DNA of 12,207 bases from Deltaproteobacteria bacterium (GCA_019312705.1 JAFDCW010000246.1:1-12207), one strand, 5' to 3'; shown: positions 1 to 8,630, counted from the stretch's first letter. The notes: generated from the letters alone by a model not told the origin. Numbers and translations are program-made.

Positions 1-498
1 GACGACAGCCTCGAGCCCACCTTCGAGGTGACCCTGCCGCAGAACGTCTACATGCCACCAGATCGGCCCCTGCGCATCGAACTCTGGGACGCGGACGTCT
101 CGGATCAAATCATCGGAGTATGGCGGGGCACGGGCCTGCCTTCGAACGCCCTGCCCGATGCTGATGCGGGACTCATGCTCGAGGGAGGAACCAACCTCAT
201 CTTCCGAATCCATCCTCCGGAGACTCACCGGGGCATCGGGATCACCGAGTACGAAGTCCGAGGCAACTCACTCCGGATCGTGAGCGTCGAGCGCTTTTCC
301 CCGGCGGGCCGCGCCGGTCTCGAGGCCGGGGATGACATCACCGCCATCGGCGGTCGCAGCATCGGTGACTACGGCGCGGCGGCCGCCGCCAGCGCGTTGT
401 CGATGGCGATGGATCGCCGGGAGCCTCTCCAAGTGGTGCGCCACGGCCAACCTCGGAGCGTCACCGTGGACCGTGATCTCACTTGGCTGACCATGTGA
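1..498 (+). CDS. PDZ-domain protein, 5' end missing
   Basis: The frame is open from the first base of the window, so only the last 165 residues are visible and the true start lies upstream. Residues 1-70 are beta-rich and look like the end of a C2-type sandwich (LRIELWDADVSDQIIG). Residues about 78-160 fit a PDZ domain: the stretch GIGITEYEVRG is followed by VERFSPAGRAGLEAGDDI and AIGGRSI, which is the usual carboxylate-loop and 'SPA-x-x-AGL-x-x-GD-x-I' pattern. PDZ domains bind peptide C-termini and often regulate periplasmic proteases or secretion proteins; no protease catalytic motif is visible in this fragment. The protein ends directly after the PDZ domain. A C2-PDZ pairing is inferred: the PDZ call is firm, the C2 call is tentative. 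Whether a signal peptide or enzyme domain precedes it cannot be seen. Confidence 0.8.
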   Translation, partial: DDSLEPTFEVTLPQNVYMPPDRPLRIELWDADVSDQIIGVWRGTGLPSNALPDADAGLMLEGGTNLIFRIHPPETHRGIGITEYEVRGNSLRIVSVERFSPAGRAGLEAGDDITAIGGRSIGDYGAAAAASALSMAMDRREPLQVVRHGQPRSVTVDRDLTWLTM

Positions 499-572
499 CG
501 ATGCGTGCCGTAGTGCGTGATTCACAGTCACGGAAGGTTCCTCGCTCGTTCCGCGGCCCCCTCACGGCGTCA

Positions 573-610
573 GGAAGCCTCGAAAATGCGGTGCATTTCC
601 TTCGGCTTCC
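573..610. other. Imperfect hairpin in the gap between the PDZ gene and the next gene
   Basis: Outer arms GGAAGCC (573-579) and GGCTTCC (604-610) are perfectly complementary. An inner pair, AAATGC (584-589) and GCATTT (593-598), closes on a 3-nt loop. The two stems are separated by a small internal loop. It could end transcription of the upstream PDZ gene, but only a mixed pyrimidine run (TTCCTT) follows, not a T-tract, so intrinsic termination is doubtful. The rest of 499-658 shows no gene. Confidence 0.35.
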
Positions 611-658
611 TTCCTTGCGAGGAGACCGCGGTCCGTCGCGATCCTCCCTCCCGTGACT

Positions 659-1234
659 ATGAACCACGCACTGGCGGTGCTTGCCGCCTGCATGGTCGCG
701 AGTGTCACCGCGCCGACGGTGGCCTACGGAGATGCCCAGATTTCGAGCCGCCTCGGGGTCGGCGGAGGAGCCCGTCGCCTCGACGGAGGCGCCGTCGATG
801 GGCGCTTCGAGATGCTCCTCCGGGCCGAGGCGCTCTTCGGCAGCGCGCGCCCCGACGTCGTTCGCATCGGCCCGGCCCTCGATTTCCGCACCGGCGACTT
901 TGCCTCGGCCGAAATCGCCGGGGGGCTCACGTTGCTCTTGCCCATCGCCGGCGGTTGGCCTCTGTGGATCACCGCCGGCGCCGGCTACGCGGCCCGGGAC
1001 GACGGGCCGAGCGGGGCTATCGCCCTCGCCACCCTGGCCTTCGGGTACCGAGGCTACGACTACCACGACATCTACGGCTTCGCCGTCGACGTCTACGTCA
1101 CGGCCCGCGTCGACTTCGAAGAGCCGGGGCGCTTCGAGGTCACGGCGGGGCTCGCCTTCGATCTCGCCTTGATCTTCGTCCTGCCGGCGATGGCGATCAT
1201 CACCTGGGCCCGTGGGGGCGACCCCGATGAGTGA
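659..1234 (+). CDS. Secreted or outer-membrane hypothetical protein
   Basis: I do not recognise the family. The product is 191 residues from the ATG at 659; a GTG two codons earlier (653) is an alternative start, and neither has a clear ribosome-binding site. Residues 1 to about 24 form a plausible Sec signal peptide (MNHALAVLAACMVASVTAP, then TVAYG). The mature part alternates short hydrophobic strands and glycine turns, for example AEIAGGLTLLLPIAGG, LWITAGAGYAA and AIALATLAFGYRGYDY, which resembles a small outer-membrane beta-barrel. The end is a hydrophobic LIFVLPAMAIITWA followed by an acidic tail. The gene is co-directional with the PDZ gene but 160 nt away, and it converges on the dehydrogenase gene with 24 nt between stop codons. 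The frame, the signal peptide and the high third-position GC support a real gene; the barrel assignment is inference. Confidence 0.7.
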   Translation: MNHALAVLAACMVASVTAPTVAYGDAQISSRLGVGGGARRLDGGAVDGRFEMLLRAEALFGSARPDVVRIGPALDFRTGDFASAEIAGGLTLLLPIAGGWPLWITAGAGYAARDDGPSGAIALATLAFGYRGYDYHDIYGFAVDVYVTARVDFEEPGRFEVTAGLAFDLALIFVLPAMAIITWARGGDPDE

Positions 1235-1247
1235 TAGGCCCTGCGAT

Positions 1248-1272
1248 CCGCCCAGTGATCAGCGCTGGGCGG
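1248..1272. terminator. Candidate bidirectional terminator between convergent genes
   Basis: Perfect 8-bp inverted repeat CCGCCCAG (1248-1255) and CTGGGCGG (1265-1272) with a 9-nt loop. It sits between the stop at 1232-1234 and the oppositely oriented dehydrogenase, and covers the dehydrogenase stop codon (1259-1261). The GC-rich stem and the position fit a shared terminator. There is no T-tract on either side, so it may only stabilise 3' ends. Confidence 0.4.
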
Positions 1273-2308
1273 CGGAGCGCAATCGCTCCTCGGCGATGGT
1301 GTCGGCGATGCGACTGGTCGGCGCCATGGCGGTTTCCGCCCGTTCGACGATCTCGTAGATCGTGTCGTAAATCCTCATCGTCTTGTCCCGGGCCTTGTCG
1401 GCGTCGTAGCCGATGACCTCTTGGGCGACGTTGACGAGCCCGCCGGCGTTGATCGCGTAGTCGGGGGCGTAGCAGATGCCGCGTTGCATCAAATCCTCAC
1501 CGTGCCGCGGCTCGGCGAGCTGGTTGTTGGCGGCTCCCGCGACGATCCGGCAGTTGAGCCGGGGGATCGTTCCGTCGTTGAGGGCACTGCCGAGGGCGCA
1601 GGGCGCGAAGACATCGCATTCGACGCTGTAGATGTCGTCGAGCTCCACTATCTCCGCACCGAACTCGCGGTTTGCCCGCTCGCTCTTCAGCGGATCGATG
1701 TCGGCGACCGTGAGCTTCGCGCCCATCGCGTGCAGCTCCTTACAGAGGTGGTAGCCGACGTGGCCGACGCCCTGAACGGCGACGCTGAGGTTGTCCATCT
1801 CGGTTCGGCCCATCACGTACTTCACGCAGGCTTCGATGCCCCGGCGCACGCCGAGGGCCGTGAACGGACTCGGGTCGCCGGATCCGCCGTGCTCGGGCTT
1901 GACTCCCGTGACGTGTTTCGTCGCGGTGCGCACAATCTCCATGTCCTCGAGGCCGGTGCCGCTGTCCTCCGCGGTGATGTAGTGGCCGCTGAGGTCGTCG
2001 AGGAAACTACCAAACGCTCGGAAGAGAGCCGCCCGATCGAACTCCTGACGGGGCTTCATGATCACGGACTTGCCGCCGCCGTGGGCGATACCGGTGATCG
2101 CGGCCTTGTAGGTCATCCCTCGGGCGAGGCGCAGCGCATCGACGAGAGCGTCCTCCTCCGTTTCGTAGTGGATGAAACGACACCCCCCGAGGGCCGGGCC
2201 GAGGCGAGAGTCGTGGATCGCGACGATGGCCTGAAGGCCCGTCGCTGCGTCGCGCTTGAGGTGCACTTCGCCGTAGTCGTAGTGCGACATCTGCTCGAAT
2301 ACGCCCAC
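1259..2308 (-). CDS. Leucine dehydrogenase family (Glu/Leu/Phe/Val dehydrogenase)
   Basis: NAD-dependent amino-acid dehydrogenase that reversibly deaminates leucine and probably valine and isoleucine to 2-oxo acids in the cytoplasm, feeding branched-chain amino-acid breakdown or branched fatty-acid precursors. The family signature is clear: AIHDSRLGPALGGCRF, MTYKAA and GGGKSVIM. From the GTG at 2308 the substrate-binding and catalytic lysines fall at 68 and 80, the numbers used for the Bacillus stearothermophilus enzyme. The Rossmann motif is GVGHVG, followed by VADID, whose acidic residue fits NAD rather than NADP. AANNQLA and DYAINAGGLVNV complete the fold. The 349-residue length is normal. 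An upstream GTG at 2326 is in frame, but GGAGG lies 6 nt before 2308, so I chose 2308. Oddities: the usual 'SSGNPSP' reads GSGDPSP, and the nucleotide loop has His for the common Asn. Exact substrate (Leu, Val or Phe) is not certain. No pathway partners are adjacent. Confidence 0.95.
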   Translation of the reverse strand: MGVFEQMSHYDYGEVHLKRDAATGLQAIVAIHDSRLGPALGGCRFIHYETEEDALVDALRLARGMTYKAAITGIAHGGGKSVIMKPRQEFDRAALFRAFGSFLDDLSGHYITAEDSGTGLEDMEIVRTATKHVTGVKPEHGGSGDPSPFTALGVRRGIEACVKYVMGRTEMDNLSVAVQGVGHVGYHLCKELHAMGAKLTVADIDPLKSERANREFGAEIVELDDIYSVECDVFAPCALGSALNDGTIPRLNCRIVAGAANNQLAEPRHGEDLMQRGICYAPDYAINAGGLVNVAQEVIGYDADKARDKTMRIYDTIYEIVERAETAMAPTSRIADTIAEERLRSAAQR

Positions 2309-2314
2309 CCTGGT

Positions 2315-2319
2315 CCTCC
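2315..2319 (-). promoter_or_regulatory. Ribosome-binding site deciding the dehydrogenase start
   Basis: On the minus strand GGAGG lies 6 nt upstream of the GTG at 2308 and inside the longer frame that begins at GTG 2326. A Shine-Dalgarno at ideal spacing to 2308 makes the shorter protein the likely product. Confidence 0.7.
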
Positions 2320-2341
2320 GTTTCACCGTCCTGGTCAGCGA

Positions 2342-2356
2342 GGACCCCGCGGGTCC
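2342..2356. promoter_or_regulatory. Dyad in divergent intergenic region, possible operator
   Basis: GGACCC (2342-2347) and GGGTCC (2351-2356) form a 6-bp perfect inverted repeat around a CGC centre. It lies about 34 nt upstream of the dehydrogenase start and 100 nt upstream of the divergent gene at 2456, where a shared regulator could bind. No convincing -35/-10 pair is visible on either strand between 2327 and 2455, and chance dyads are common at this GC content. Confidence 0.2.
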
Positions 2357-2455
2357 CCGTTCAGGAAGGGGCCGAACCTTACGAGGGGGGGCGGTACGGG
2401 ATCAACCCGAACCCGTGCGTCGACTCAACGCGTCCCTGATACCCTTGCCCCGGCG

Positions 2456-4333
<1,878 letters not shown>

Positions 4334-4354
4334 AGTCGAAACAGCCGGGACCGC

Positions 4355-5038
4355 TCAGAGCGAAACGATGAACTGGGTGAGCACGACGTGGGCGTAGACG
4401 TCGGTGCTGCGACGACGGTAGACGAAGAGGTAGCCCGCCTCGAAGTGCCCGAGGGCCGGAACCTTCACCGTCGGCCCGAGGAAGATGCGGTTCTGATCGA
4501 GTCCGATGGTCGGCCCCCAATCGGTGTCGCTCAGCCACAGGCTCAGTTCGTCCCATACGGTGATGCCGAAGGGGCTGTCCGGGGCGAGTTCCCAGTCGAA
4601 GCGTGCGAGTTGCCGCAGGCGTAGCGAGACGTCGTCGCTGCCCTCGCGGAAACGTTGTTCGAAGCGGGTGCGCGACTGAAATGCGAGGCGGCGGTGGGGA
4701 TCGAGATCGAGGATCAGCTGCTCCCAGATGCGGTGCTGATTCTGGACCTCCTGCGGCTCATCGACGAACGTCGGTGTCCATGCGTACCCGGCGTAGACCG
4801 TCATCCACTCGTAGATCTTGAGACCGATTCCCGGCCGCACCAGGAGCTGGGTTTGGCCTGGTTGCCGGCGCACGTGGTTGTCGAACCAGATCTGAACTCG
4901 GGGCACGTCCTCGCCGAGATCCACGGTCATCGGCAGACCGAACCACACCTCGAATTGCGACCTGCCCTGGGCGGCCGCTGTCGACGGTGCCATCGCGAGG
5001 GTGCTCAGGGCGACCAGGAGCGGGGGGATGAGCTTCAC
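4355..5038 (-). CDS. DUF2490-like outer-membrane beta-barrel protein
   Basis: 227 residues starting at a GTG at 5038; no in-frame ATG upstream fits. Residues 1-23 are a signal peptide (MKLIPPLLVALSTLAMAPST, then AAA|Q). The mature part matches the pattern of the DUF2490 family: short strands rich in Trp/Arg such as VQIWFDNHVRR, HRIWEQLILDLDP, QSRTRFEQRFREG, LRLRQLARFDWEL, ITVWDELSLWL and DQNRIFLGPTVK, ending FEAGYLFVYRRRS and a final strand. DUF2490 proteins are predicted outer-membrane barrels of unknown function. The gene follows the chaperone-domain lipoprotein gene on the same strand after 70 nt and converges on the zinc-ribbon gene with 23 nt between stops. Family assignment rests on motif resemblance from memory. 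Confidence 0.8.
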   Translation of the reverse strand: MKLIPPLLVALSTLAMAPSTAAAQGRSQFEVWFGLPMTVDLGEDVPRVQIWFDNHVRRQPGQTQLLVRPGIGLKIYEWMTVYAGYAWTPTFVDEPQEVQNQHRIWEQLILDLDPHRRLAFQSRTRFEQRFREGSDDVSLRLRQLARFDWELAPDSPFGITVWDELSLWLSDTDWGPTIGLDQNRIFLGPTVKVPALGHFEAGYLFVYRRRSTDVYAHVVLTQFIVSL

Positions 5039-5108
5039 GAAGCGGATCCGGTCATGGCCGGCGATCGTACCTGCGATACGACCTCCGAGGCGTGCCGTAC
5101 TTGCGTAT

Positions 5109-5705
5109 CTACCGGCAACTCAGGTCTTCGACCCGCTCATGCAGCCGGACATTCGACTCGCGTAGCGCTTCGTTTTCCCGGCCGAGGGCCTCGACGCGTT
5201 CGGTGAGGGCTTGCAGAGCAGCCATGGTGACGCCAGCTGCGTCGACCGGATGGATGTGGCGGTTGTCGGCGCCGAGGCCGAACTCCCGGTGAAAGTCCTG
5301 GGCCATGGGGCCGACGTGACGCACGGAGCCCGCTTCTTCCCGATAGCTCCACTCACTGATTGGCAACCGCGAAAGGCGCTCGAGGACGTCGTTCGAATCG
5401 ACGACGACGATGGCTTCTTTTTGCTCGCGGTCGCTGACCGCGGGGCAGTCCGCCTGACAGATGCCCTCGGAGGGGTAGGGCACGCCGGAGCAGCACATCT
5501 GGCCGCTGGGGCACGCCGTGCCGCTCGCGCAGCCGGTCATGGCGCTGTCGGTCGCCGTGCCGGTGTCGGTCGCGGTGCCGGTGTCGGTCGCGGTACCGCT
5601 GTCGGTCGCGGTACCGCTGTCGGAACCCGTATCATCGTCGCCGCAGGCCACGAGGATGAAGAGGAGGGCGGAGGCGAACGTCGTGGAAGCCAGCAAGCGT
5701 GTCAT
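5109..5705 (-). CDS. Lipoprotein with intramolecular chaperone (Peptidase_S74) domain
   Basis: 198 residues. The signal peptide ends in a lipobox (LVAC, Cys21), so the mature protein should be lipid-anchored; Gly at +2 favours export to the outer membrane under the E. coli rule. Residues 22-57 are a (Ser/Thr)-Gly-Thr-Ala-Thr-Asp repeat. Residues 59-87 form a six-cysteine cluster (C59, C65, C71, C72, C83, C87). From Ser91 comes a domain like the C-terminal chaperone of phage tail spikes and endosialidases: SDREQK, IVVVDSNDVLERLSRLPISE, WSYREE, VGPMAQDF, then DAAGVTMAALQALTERVEAL. It ends in a coiled coil (about 165-195) and a terminal Cys. In the phage family a Ser/Lys pair five residues apart cleaves off the chaperone; Ser91 and Lys96 keep that spacing. 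The usual 'RLK' reads EQK. No long fibre precedes the domain, so it may act as a trimerising module. ATG 5705 has AAGGGA just upstream. Confidence 0.85.
   Translation of the reverse strand: MTRLLASTTFASALLFILVACGDDDTGSDSGTATDSGTATDTGTATDTGTATDSAMTGCASGTACPSGQMCCSGVPYPSEGICQADCPAVSDREQKEAIVVVDSNDVLERLSRLPISEWSYREEAGSVRHVGPMAQDFHREFGLGADNRHIHPVDAAGVTMAALQALTERVEALGRENEALRESNVRLHERVEDLSCR
5547..5618 (-). repeat. Four tandem 18-bp repeats in the lipoprotein linker
   Basis: Four head-to-tail 18-bp units at 5547-5564, 5565-5582, 5583-5600 and 5601-5618; the last two are identical and the others differ by one to three bases. A partial fifth begins at 5619. On the coding strand each unit encodes a Ser/Thr-Gly-Thr-Ala-Thr-Asp hexapeptide. 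The length is a multiple of three, so slippage changes stalk length without a frameshift. Confidence 0.9.
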
Positions 5706-5709
5706 GGGG

Positions 5710-5716
5710 TCCCTTT
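5710..5716 (-). promoter_or_regulatory. Ribosome-binding site of the chaperone-domain lipoprotein
   Basis: On the minus strand AAAGGGA lies 4 nt upstream of the ATG at 5705, which supports that start for the lipoprotein. Confidence 0.5.
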
Positions 5717-5782
5717 CGGTATGAGTCCCGAGTCCGTGATGGAGTCGGGTCGCCGAAGACCGTGCCCGGGGCTCGCGCGTTG

Positions 5783-5811
5783 CGTCAAATTTAGCCGCAC
5801 TAGTGAGTCAC
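5783..5811. promoter_or_regulatory. Possible divergent promoter/operator patch
   Basis: This lies in the divergent gap between the lipoprotein (5705, -) and the YkgJ-type gene (5864, +). The minus strand has TTGACG (5788-5783), a good -35-like hexamer, beside a short AT-rich patch rare in this window; no good -10 stands at the right distance. Next to it are two overlapping dyads, CACTAGTG (5798-5805) and GTGAGTCAC (5803-5811), which could be a regulator site. All of this is suggestive only. Confidence 0.25.
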
Positions 5812-5863
5812 GCGCGCCCCCTCGGGCCTTGCGATGGAGCTTCGAGAGTGTAAATCACGGTCC

Positions 5864-6901
5864 ATGTTCCTCGAGCCCCTTCGCGTCCGCCCCGGCGCCC
5901 GGTTTACCTGCCACGGCGACGGGCTGTGCTGTACCGACGTGCACGCCCTCGGGCCCCTCGACGAGGCCGCGGTCCTGACGCTGACGGTGATCGACGAAAA
6001 CGTGGTCACCGAGTACGAGGGCGAGAGCTTTCTGTCCCATGCCGACGATGGCGGCTGCGTTTTCCTCGGCGACGATGGCTGTGCGATCCACGCGACCCTC
6101 GGAGGCGAATCGAAACCCGCCGCGTGCCAGCAGTTTCCCTTTGCCCTCGTGGCGACGCCGGTCGGCGGTCGCGTGGCGACACGGCACTACTGTCCCTGCC
6201 GGACCATGGGCGAACGCGAGCCCCTCGAGGCGTCCGCCGCCCTCGCCGTGTCGCCCCCCGGCGCCGCGGACCGGACCATCCGCAACATGCTGCCCTTCGC
6301 GGGCGACGAGGCCATCGACCTGGCGAAGTGGGAGCGCCTCGAAGGCGGCCTGCTCGAACGCCTCGCTGCGGGCGAAGCCCCCGAGACCGTCCTCGACGCG
6401 CCGCCCTACAGCACACCGAACAAAGGAAGTTGGGAGGTCCTCTGCCGCGCCATGCTCGAGGAGACCGGGCCGAGCCGGTTCGAGGCTGCGGGCTGCGCGT
6501 TTGCCCTGACCGTGCTCCGCGCCCTCGGTGAGGAAGCGGCGCCGATTCCGGTGCCGATGCCCTGGGCCGACGCCTTCGACCGGGCCGAGGCGCGCAGCGA
6601 CGAAGGCTCCGCCGACGCGATGCTCGCCGATTGGGTCGCCGACGTGCTCTGGTCCCTCGAGTGGGCCTTCTTCGGGACCTTCGAACAAGCCCGGTTCTTC
6701 GGGACCTTCGAACAAGCCCGGCGGGACCTCGCCACCCGCGTTGACGTTGCCCGGCGCATTGCCCGAGAGCTGCCGGGCCGCGCCGACCGCACCATGGCCG
6801 AGGCGATCGCGGTCGTGGAGCTCGTCGGCATGGGGGAGAACTACCAGAGCTTCATCGGTGATCTGGCTGATCTGGGCGAACCGGCCGATCCGTCCGATTG
6901 A
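5864..6901 (+). CDS. YkgJ-family cysteine-cluster protein with long C-terminal extension
   Basis: 345 residues from ATG 5864; an in-frame ATG at 5834 would add ten residues, but TTGCGA-16-TAAATC (5829-5856) would then overlap the coding region, and MFLEPLRVRPGARFTC reads as a natural N-terminus. Residues 14-115 carry the YkgJ/Fe-S or zinc cluster pattern: C16, C22-C23 (FTCHGDGLCC), C65 (GGCVFLGDDGC, with C73), C88 (AACQQFPFAL) and C110/C112 (HYCPCR). This family is described as a putative zinc- or iron-binding domain, also found in flagellin lysine methylases; the reaction here is unknown. Residues 120-345 are helical, acidic and unrecognised. They include an exact 9-residue duplication, FFGTFEQAR (269-277 and 278-286). 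No signal peptide, so cytoplasmic. It is divergent from the lipoprotein and 63 nt before the next gene. Confidence 0.85.
   Translation: MFLEPLRVRPGARFTCHGDGLCCTDVHALGPLDEAAVLTLTVIDENVVTEYEGESFLSHADDGGCVFLGDDGCAIHATLGGESKPAACQQFPFALVATPVGGRVATRHYCPCRTMGEREPLEASAALAVSPPGAADRTIRNMLPFAGDEAIDLAKWERLEGGLLERLAAGEAPETVLDAPPYSTPNKGSWEVLCRAMLEETGPSRFEAAGCAFALTVLRALGEEAAPIPVPMPWADAFDRAEARSDEGSADAMLADWVADVLWSLEWAFFGTFEQARFFGTFEQARRDLATRVDVARRIARELPGRADRTMAEAIAVVELVGMGENYQSFIGDLADLGEPADPSD
6668..6721 (+). repeat. Perfect 27-bp tandem duplication inside the YkgJ-type gene
   Basis: Positions 6668-6694 and 6695-6721 are identical over 27 bp and directly adjacent. Each copy encodes FFGTFEQAR, so the reading frame is kept. 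Complete identity, including all third codon positions, points to a recent duplication or an assembly artefact. Confidence 0.95.
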
Positions 6902-6964
6902 CGGGGCGCCCCGCCAATTCGCTCATTCGAACCGTGGGTGGTACCCCTCGTTCGTGGACGGGCG

Positions 6965-8452
6965 ATGAAGATCTTCACCAACGGCAAGCTCACGATCCTG
7001 CGCACGGCGACTCACATCTATCGTTGGCCGCGCGAGGGCGAATCGAGCGTCGACAGACGCAAACGCAAGTCCTCGGCGACCGAGTACTACCACGACGGTT
7101 TGCTGCTCGTGGGGCCTTCCGGGGCGGACCTCGAGCCGTCCTTCGCCGAGCACTTCGAATTCAAGACCGTGCTCGATGCCGATGCCCTCGACGAGCAAAG
7201 GGTGGCGTTTCTGCACGGGGATCAGACCCTCACCTGGGGGCCGACACCCGAGGACGATTGGGCGCAGCGGATCGATCTTTCGGCGCACCGCAGCACCTTT
7301 CCCGCTTGGGCGTCGGGCATGCGCCTCGGCCCGCCGTCCGTTCGGGGCGACCTCGACGAAGAGGGACAGGCGTCCGAACGCGCTGAGAACGACAAGCACA
7401 CCGTGGGTTTCCCCAACGGGACCCTCCTCGCCAACGAGAACGGCGTCGGCGTGGCCTCGAACTTCTCTGGCAACGTCGCCCTCTTCCGCCCCGATGCCGC
7501 CGAAGCGGTCCTGACATTACGTTTGGGCACCGTCGACGAAGACCGCATCTACGCCCGTCCGACCAAGAAGGGGCTCCTGGTGACGGTGGTCTTCAATGGT
7601 CGGAACTCGACCGTCTTCCACGTAGACCAAAAAGGAAAGCTCCTGGCCCAGGTGGCCGAAGAGCCCACCGGCCGTCCGCCGGCCCTGTCCATGGGTCGTC
7701 ACACCGTTGATTTCGTCGACACCGTGGCTATCAGCCGGAACGCCAAGCTCGAGGCCGTGGGCGAGGTGCAGCTCGGCATGCGGCCGGTCACCGCCGCCGC
7801 CTCGACCGATGGACGCCACTTCGCCGTCGCGGACTCCTTCGGCGGTGACATGGCGCTCTTCGCGGTCGATGGGAAGGGCAAGCTTCGCGAAGTGGATCGG
7901 GTCAGCTACGCCGACCTTCGGCGCCAAGCAAAAGCCGCCGGGGACCGCAGCAACGCCGACAAGGCGTTCTACGTCAAACGAGTCCCGGGGGAGCCCTGCA
8001 TGGGCTTCGCTGCCAAGCCGGTCGTGAGCCCCCCGTGGACGATCACCACGGGCAAGTTCGCGCTGCCCCTCGTCGTGCGCAGCTCCGGCGGCCCAGGCAA
8101 GGGCATCGTGGTCCGCCTCAGCGGTGCGGCCCTCGCGGGCCTGACCCTCACCGGCGCCAGTGTGGGCGCCGACACGGTTGCGTTTCGTGCCGACGGCGAC
8201 GGGCAGGTAGCGGAGCTCCCGGAAACTCCGCTCTCCGAAGGCGTCGTATTTCCCTTCGACCCGAAGCCGACGTCTGATTCGCAGAAGGCCGTCGCCGAGG
8301 CGGTCCTCCGAGAGTCTCATCTTCAGGTCGTCGTCCATGGCTCCGCCGCGAAGGCGTCGAGCGCGATCCTTCGCGTCGAGGTCAGCGCCCTCGGCGCCTC
8401 GAGTTCGCCGCTCAAGTGGATGCGTCCCCTGGTCGTCCGCGACGCGGGCTAA
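6965..8452 (+). CDS. Cytoplasmic beta-propeller-like hypothetical protein
   Basis: 495 residues, family not recognised. ATG 6965 (MKIFTNGKLTILRT) is preferred over the in-frame GTG at 6938; no strong ribosome-binding site is seen for either. No signal peptide or membrane helix. Residues about 130-320 have the rhythm of WD40/YVTN-like propeller blades: NGVGVASNFSGNVALFRPD, VTVVFNGRNSTVFHVDQKGK and ASTDGRHFAVADSFGGDMAL followed by FAVDGKGKLREVD, each a strand pair ending in a small-residue turn. Residues about 355-495 are also beta-rich (FALPLVVRSSGG, GIVVRLSGAALAGLTLTG, LQVVVHGSAAK, ILRVEVSALG) and may form a separate sandwich. Propellers usually serve as protein-binding scaffolds. It follows the YkgJ-type gene by 63 nt and precedes PilZ by 191 nt, so it could belong to the same transcript as the former. 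Fold assignment is inference; the frame itself is secure. Confidence 0.75.
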   Translation: MKIFTNGKLTILRTATHIYRWPREGESSVDRRKRKSSATEYYHDGLLLVGPSGADLEPSFAEHFEFKTVLDADALDEQRVAFLHGDQTLTWGPTPEDDWAQRIDLSAHRSTFPAWASGMRLGPPSVRGDLDEEGQASERAENDKHTVGFPNGTLLANENGVGVASNFSGNVALFRPDAAEAVLTLRLGTVDEDRIYARPTKKGLLVTVVFNGRNSTVFHVDQKGKLLAQVAEEPTGRPPALSMGRHTVDFVDTVAISRNAKLEAVGEVQLGMRPVTAAASTDGRHFAVADSFGGDMALFAVDGKGKLREVDRVSYADLRRQAKAAGDRSNADKAFYVKRVPGEPCMGFAAKPVVSPPWTITTGKFALPLVVRSSGGPGKGIVVRLSGAALAGLTLTGASVGADTVAFRADGDGQVAELPETPLSEGVVFPFDPKPTSDSQKAVAEAVLRESHLQVVVHGSAAKASSAILRVEVSALGASSSPLKWMRPLVVRDAG

Positions 8453-8468
8453 GGGCGCCCCCCTTTTT
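8444..8468 (+). terminator. Weak candidate terminator after the propeller gene
   Basis: GGGC (8446-8449) can pair with GCCC (8457-8460) around a 7-nt loop, followed by CCC and T5 (8464-8468). It is the only T-run after a stop codon in the window. The stem is just 4 bp, so the call is weak. The rest of 8453-8643 (191 nt) holds no recognisable gene on the plus strand. Confidence 0.25.
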
Positions 8469-8630
8469 CGCGCATCGCCTCTGCACACATATTGAACAGC
8501 GCGCCCTCGGCCCGCTCGTTCGTATCCTTCGCTGGCGGCGTGCGCTTCTTCTGAGGCCTCCGGCGCCGCTCCGCCTTCTTGCCAACTGCCGAAAACTGGA
8601 CCCGGCGAGACCCCGCGACGGACCATTCAC

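Noticed and set aside
1421..2455. Long upstream extension of the frame that encodes the 2456-3094 protein.
   Set aside because: It runs antisense to the well-supported dehydrogenase. The signal peptide begins at ATG 2456.
5855..6715. Minus-strand frame of 286 residues opposite the YkgJ-type gene.
   Set aside because: The plus frame has the conserved cysteine motifs; the minus frame is low-complexity Gly/Glu/Arg and its repeat is the mirror of the 27-bp duplication.
8449..8600. A Lys/Arg-rich minus-strand frame with fairly high third-position GC in the gap before PilZ (ends at 8449).
   Set aside because: No ATG, GTG or TTG start exists inside the gap; the frame would have to begin antisense to the PilZ coding region, and no family is recognised. 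GC bias alone can produce such frames here.
7517..8626. Minus-strand frame of 369 residues opposite the propeller-like gene.
   Set aside because: It has an Arg/Gly/His-biased composition typical of antisense frames in high-GC DNA and no recognisable domain.
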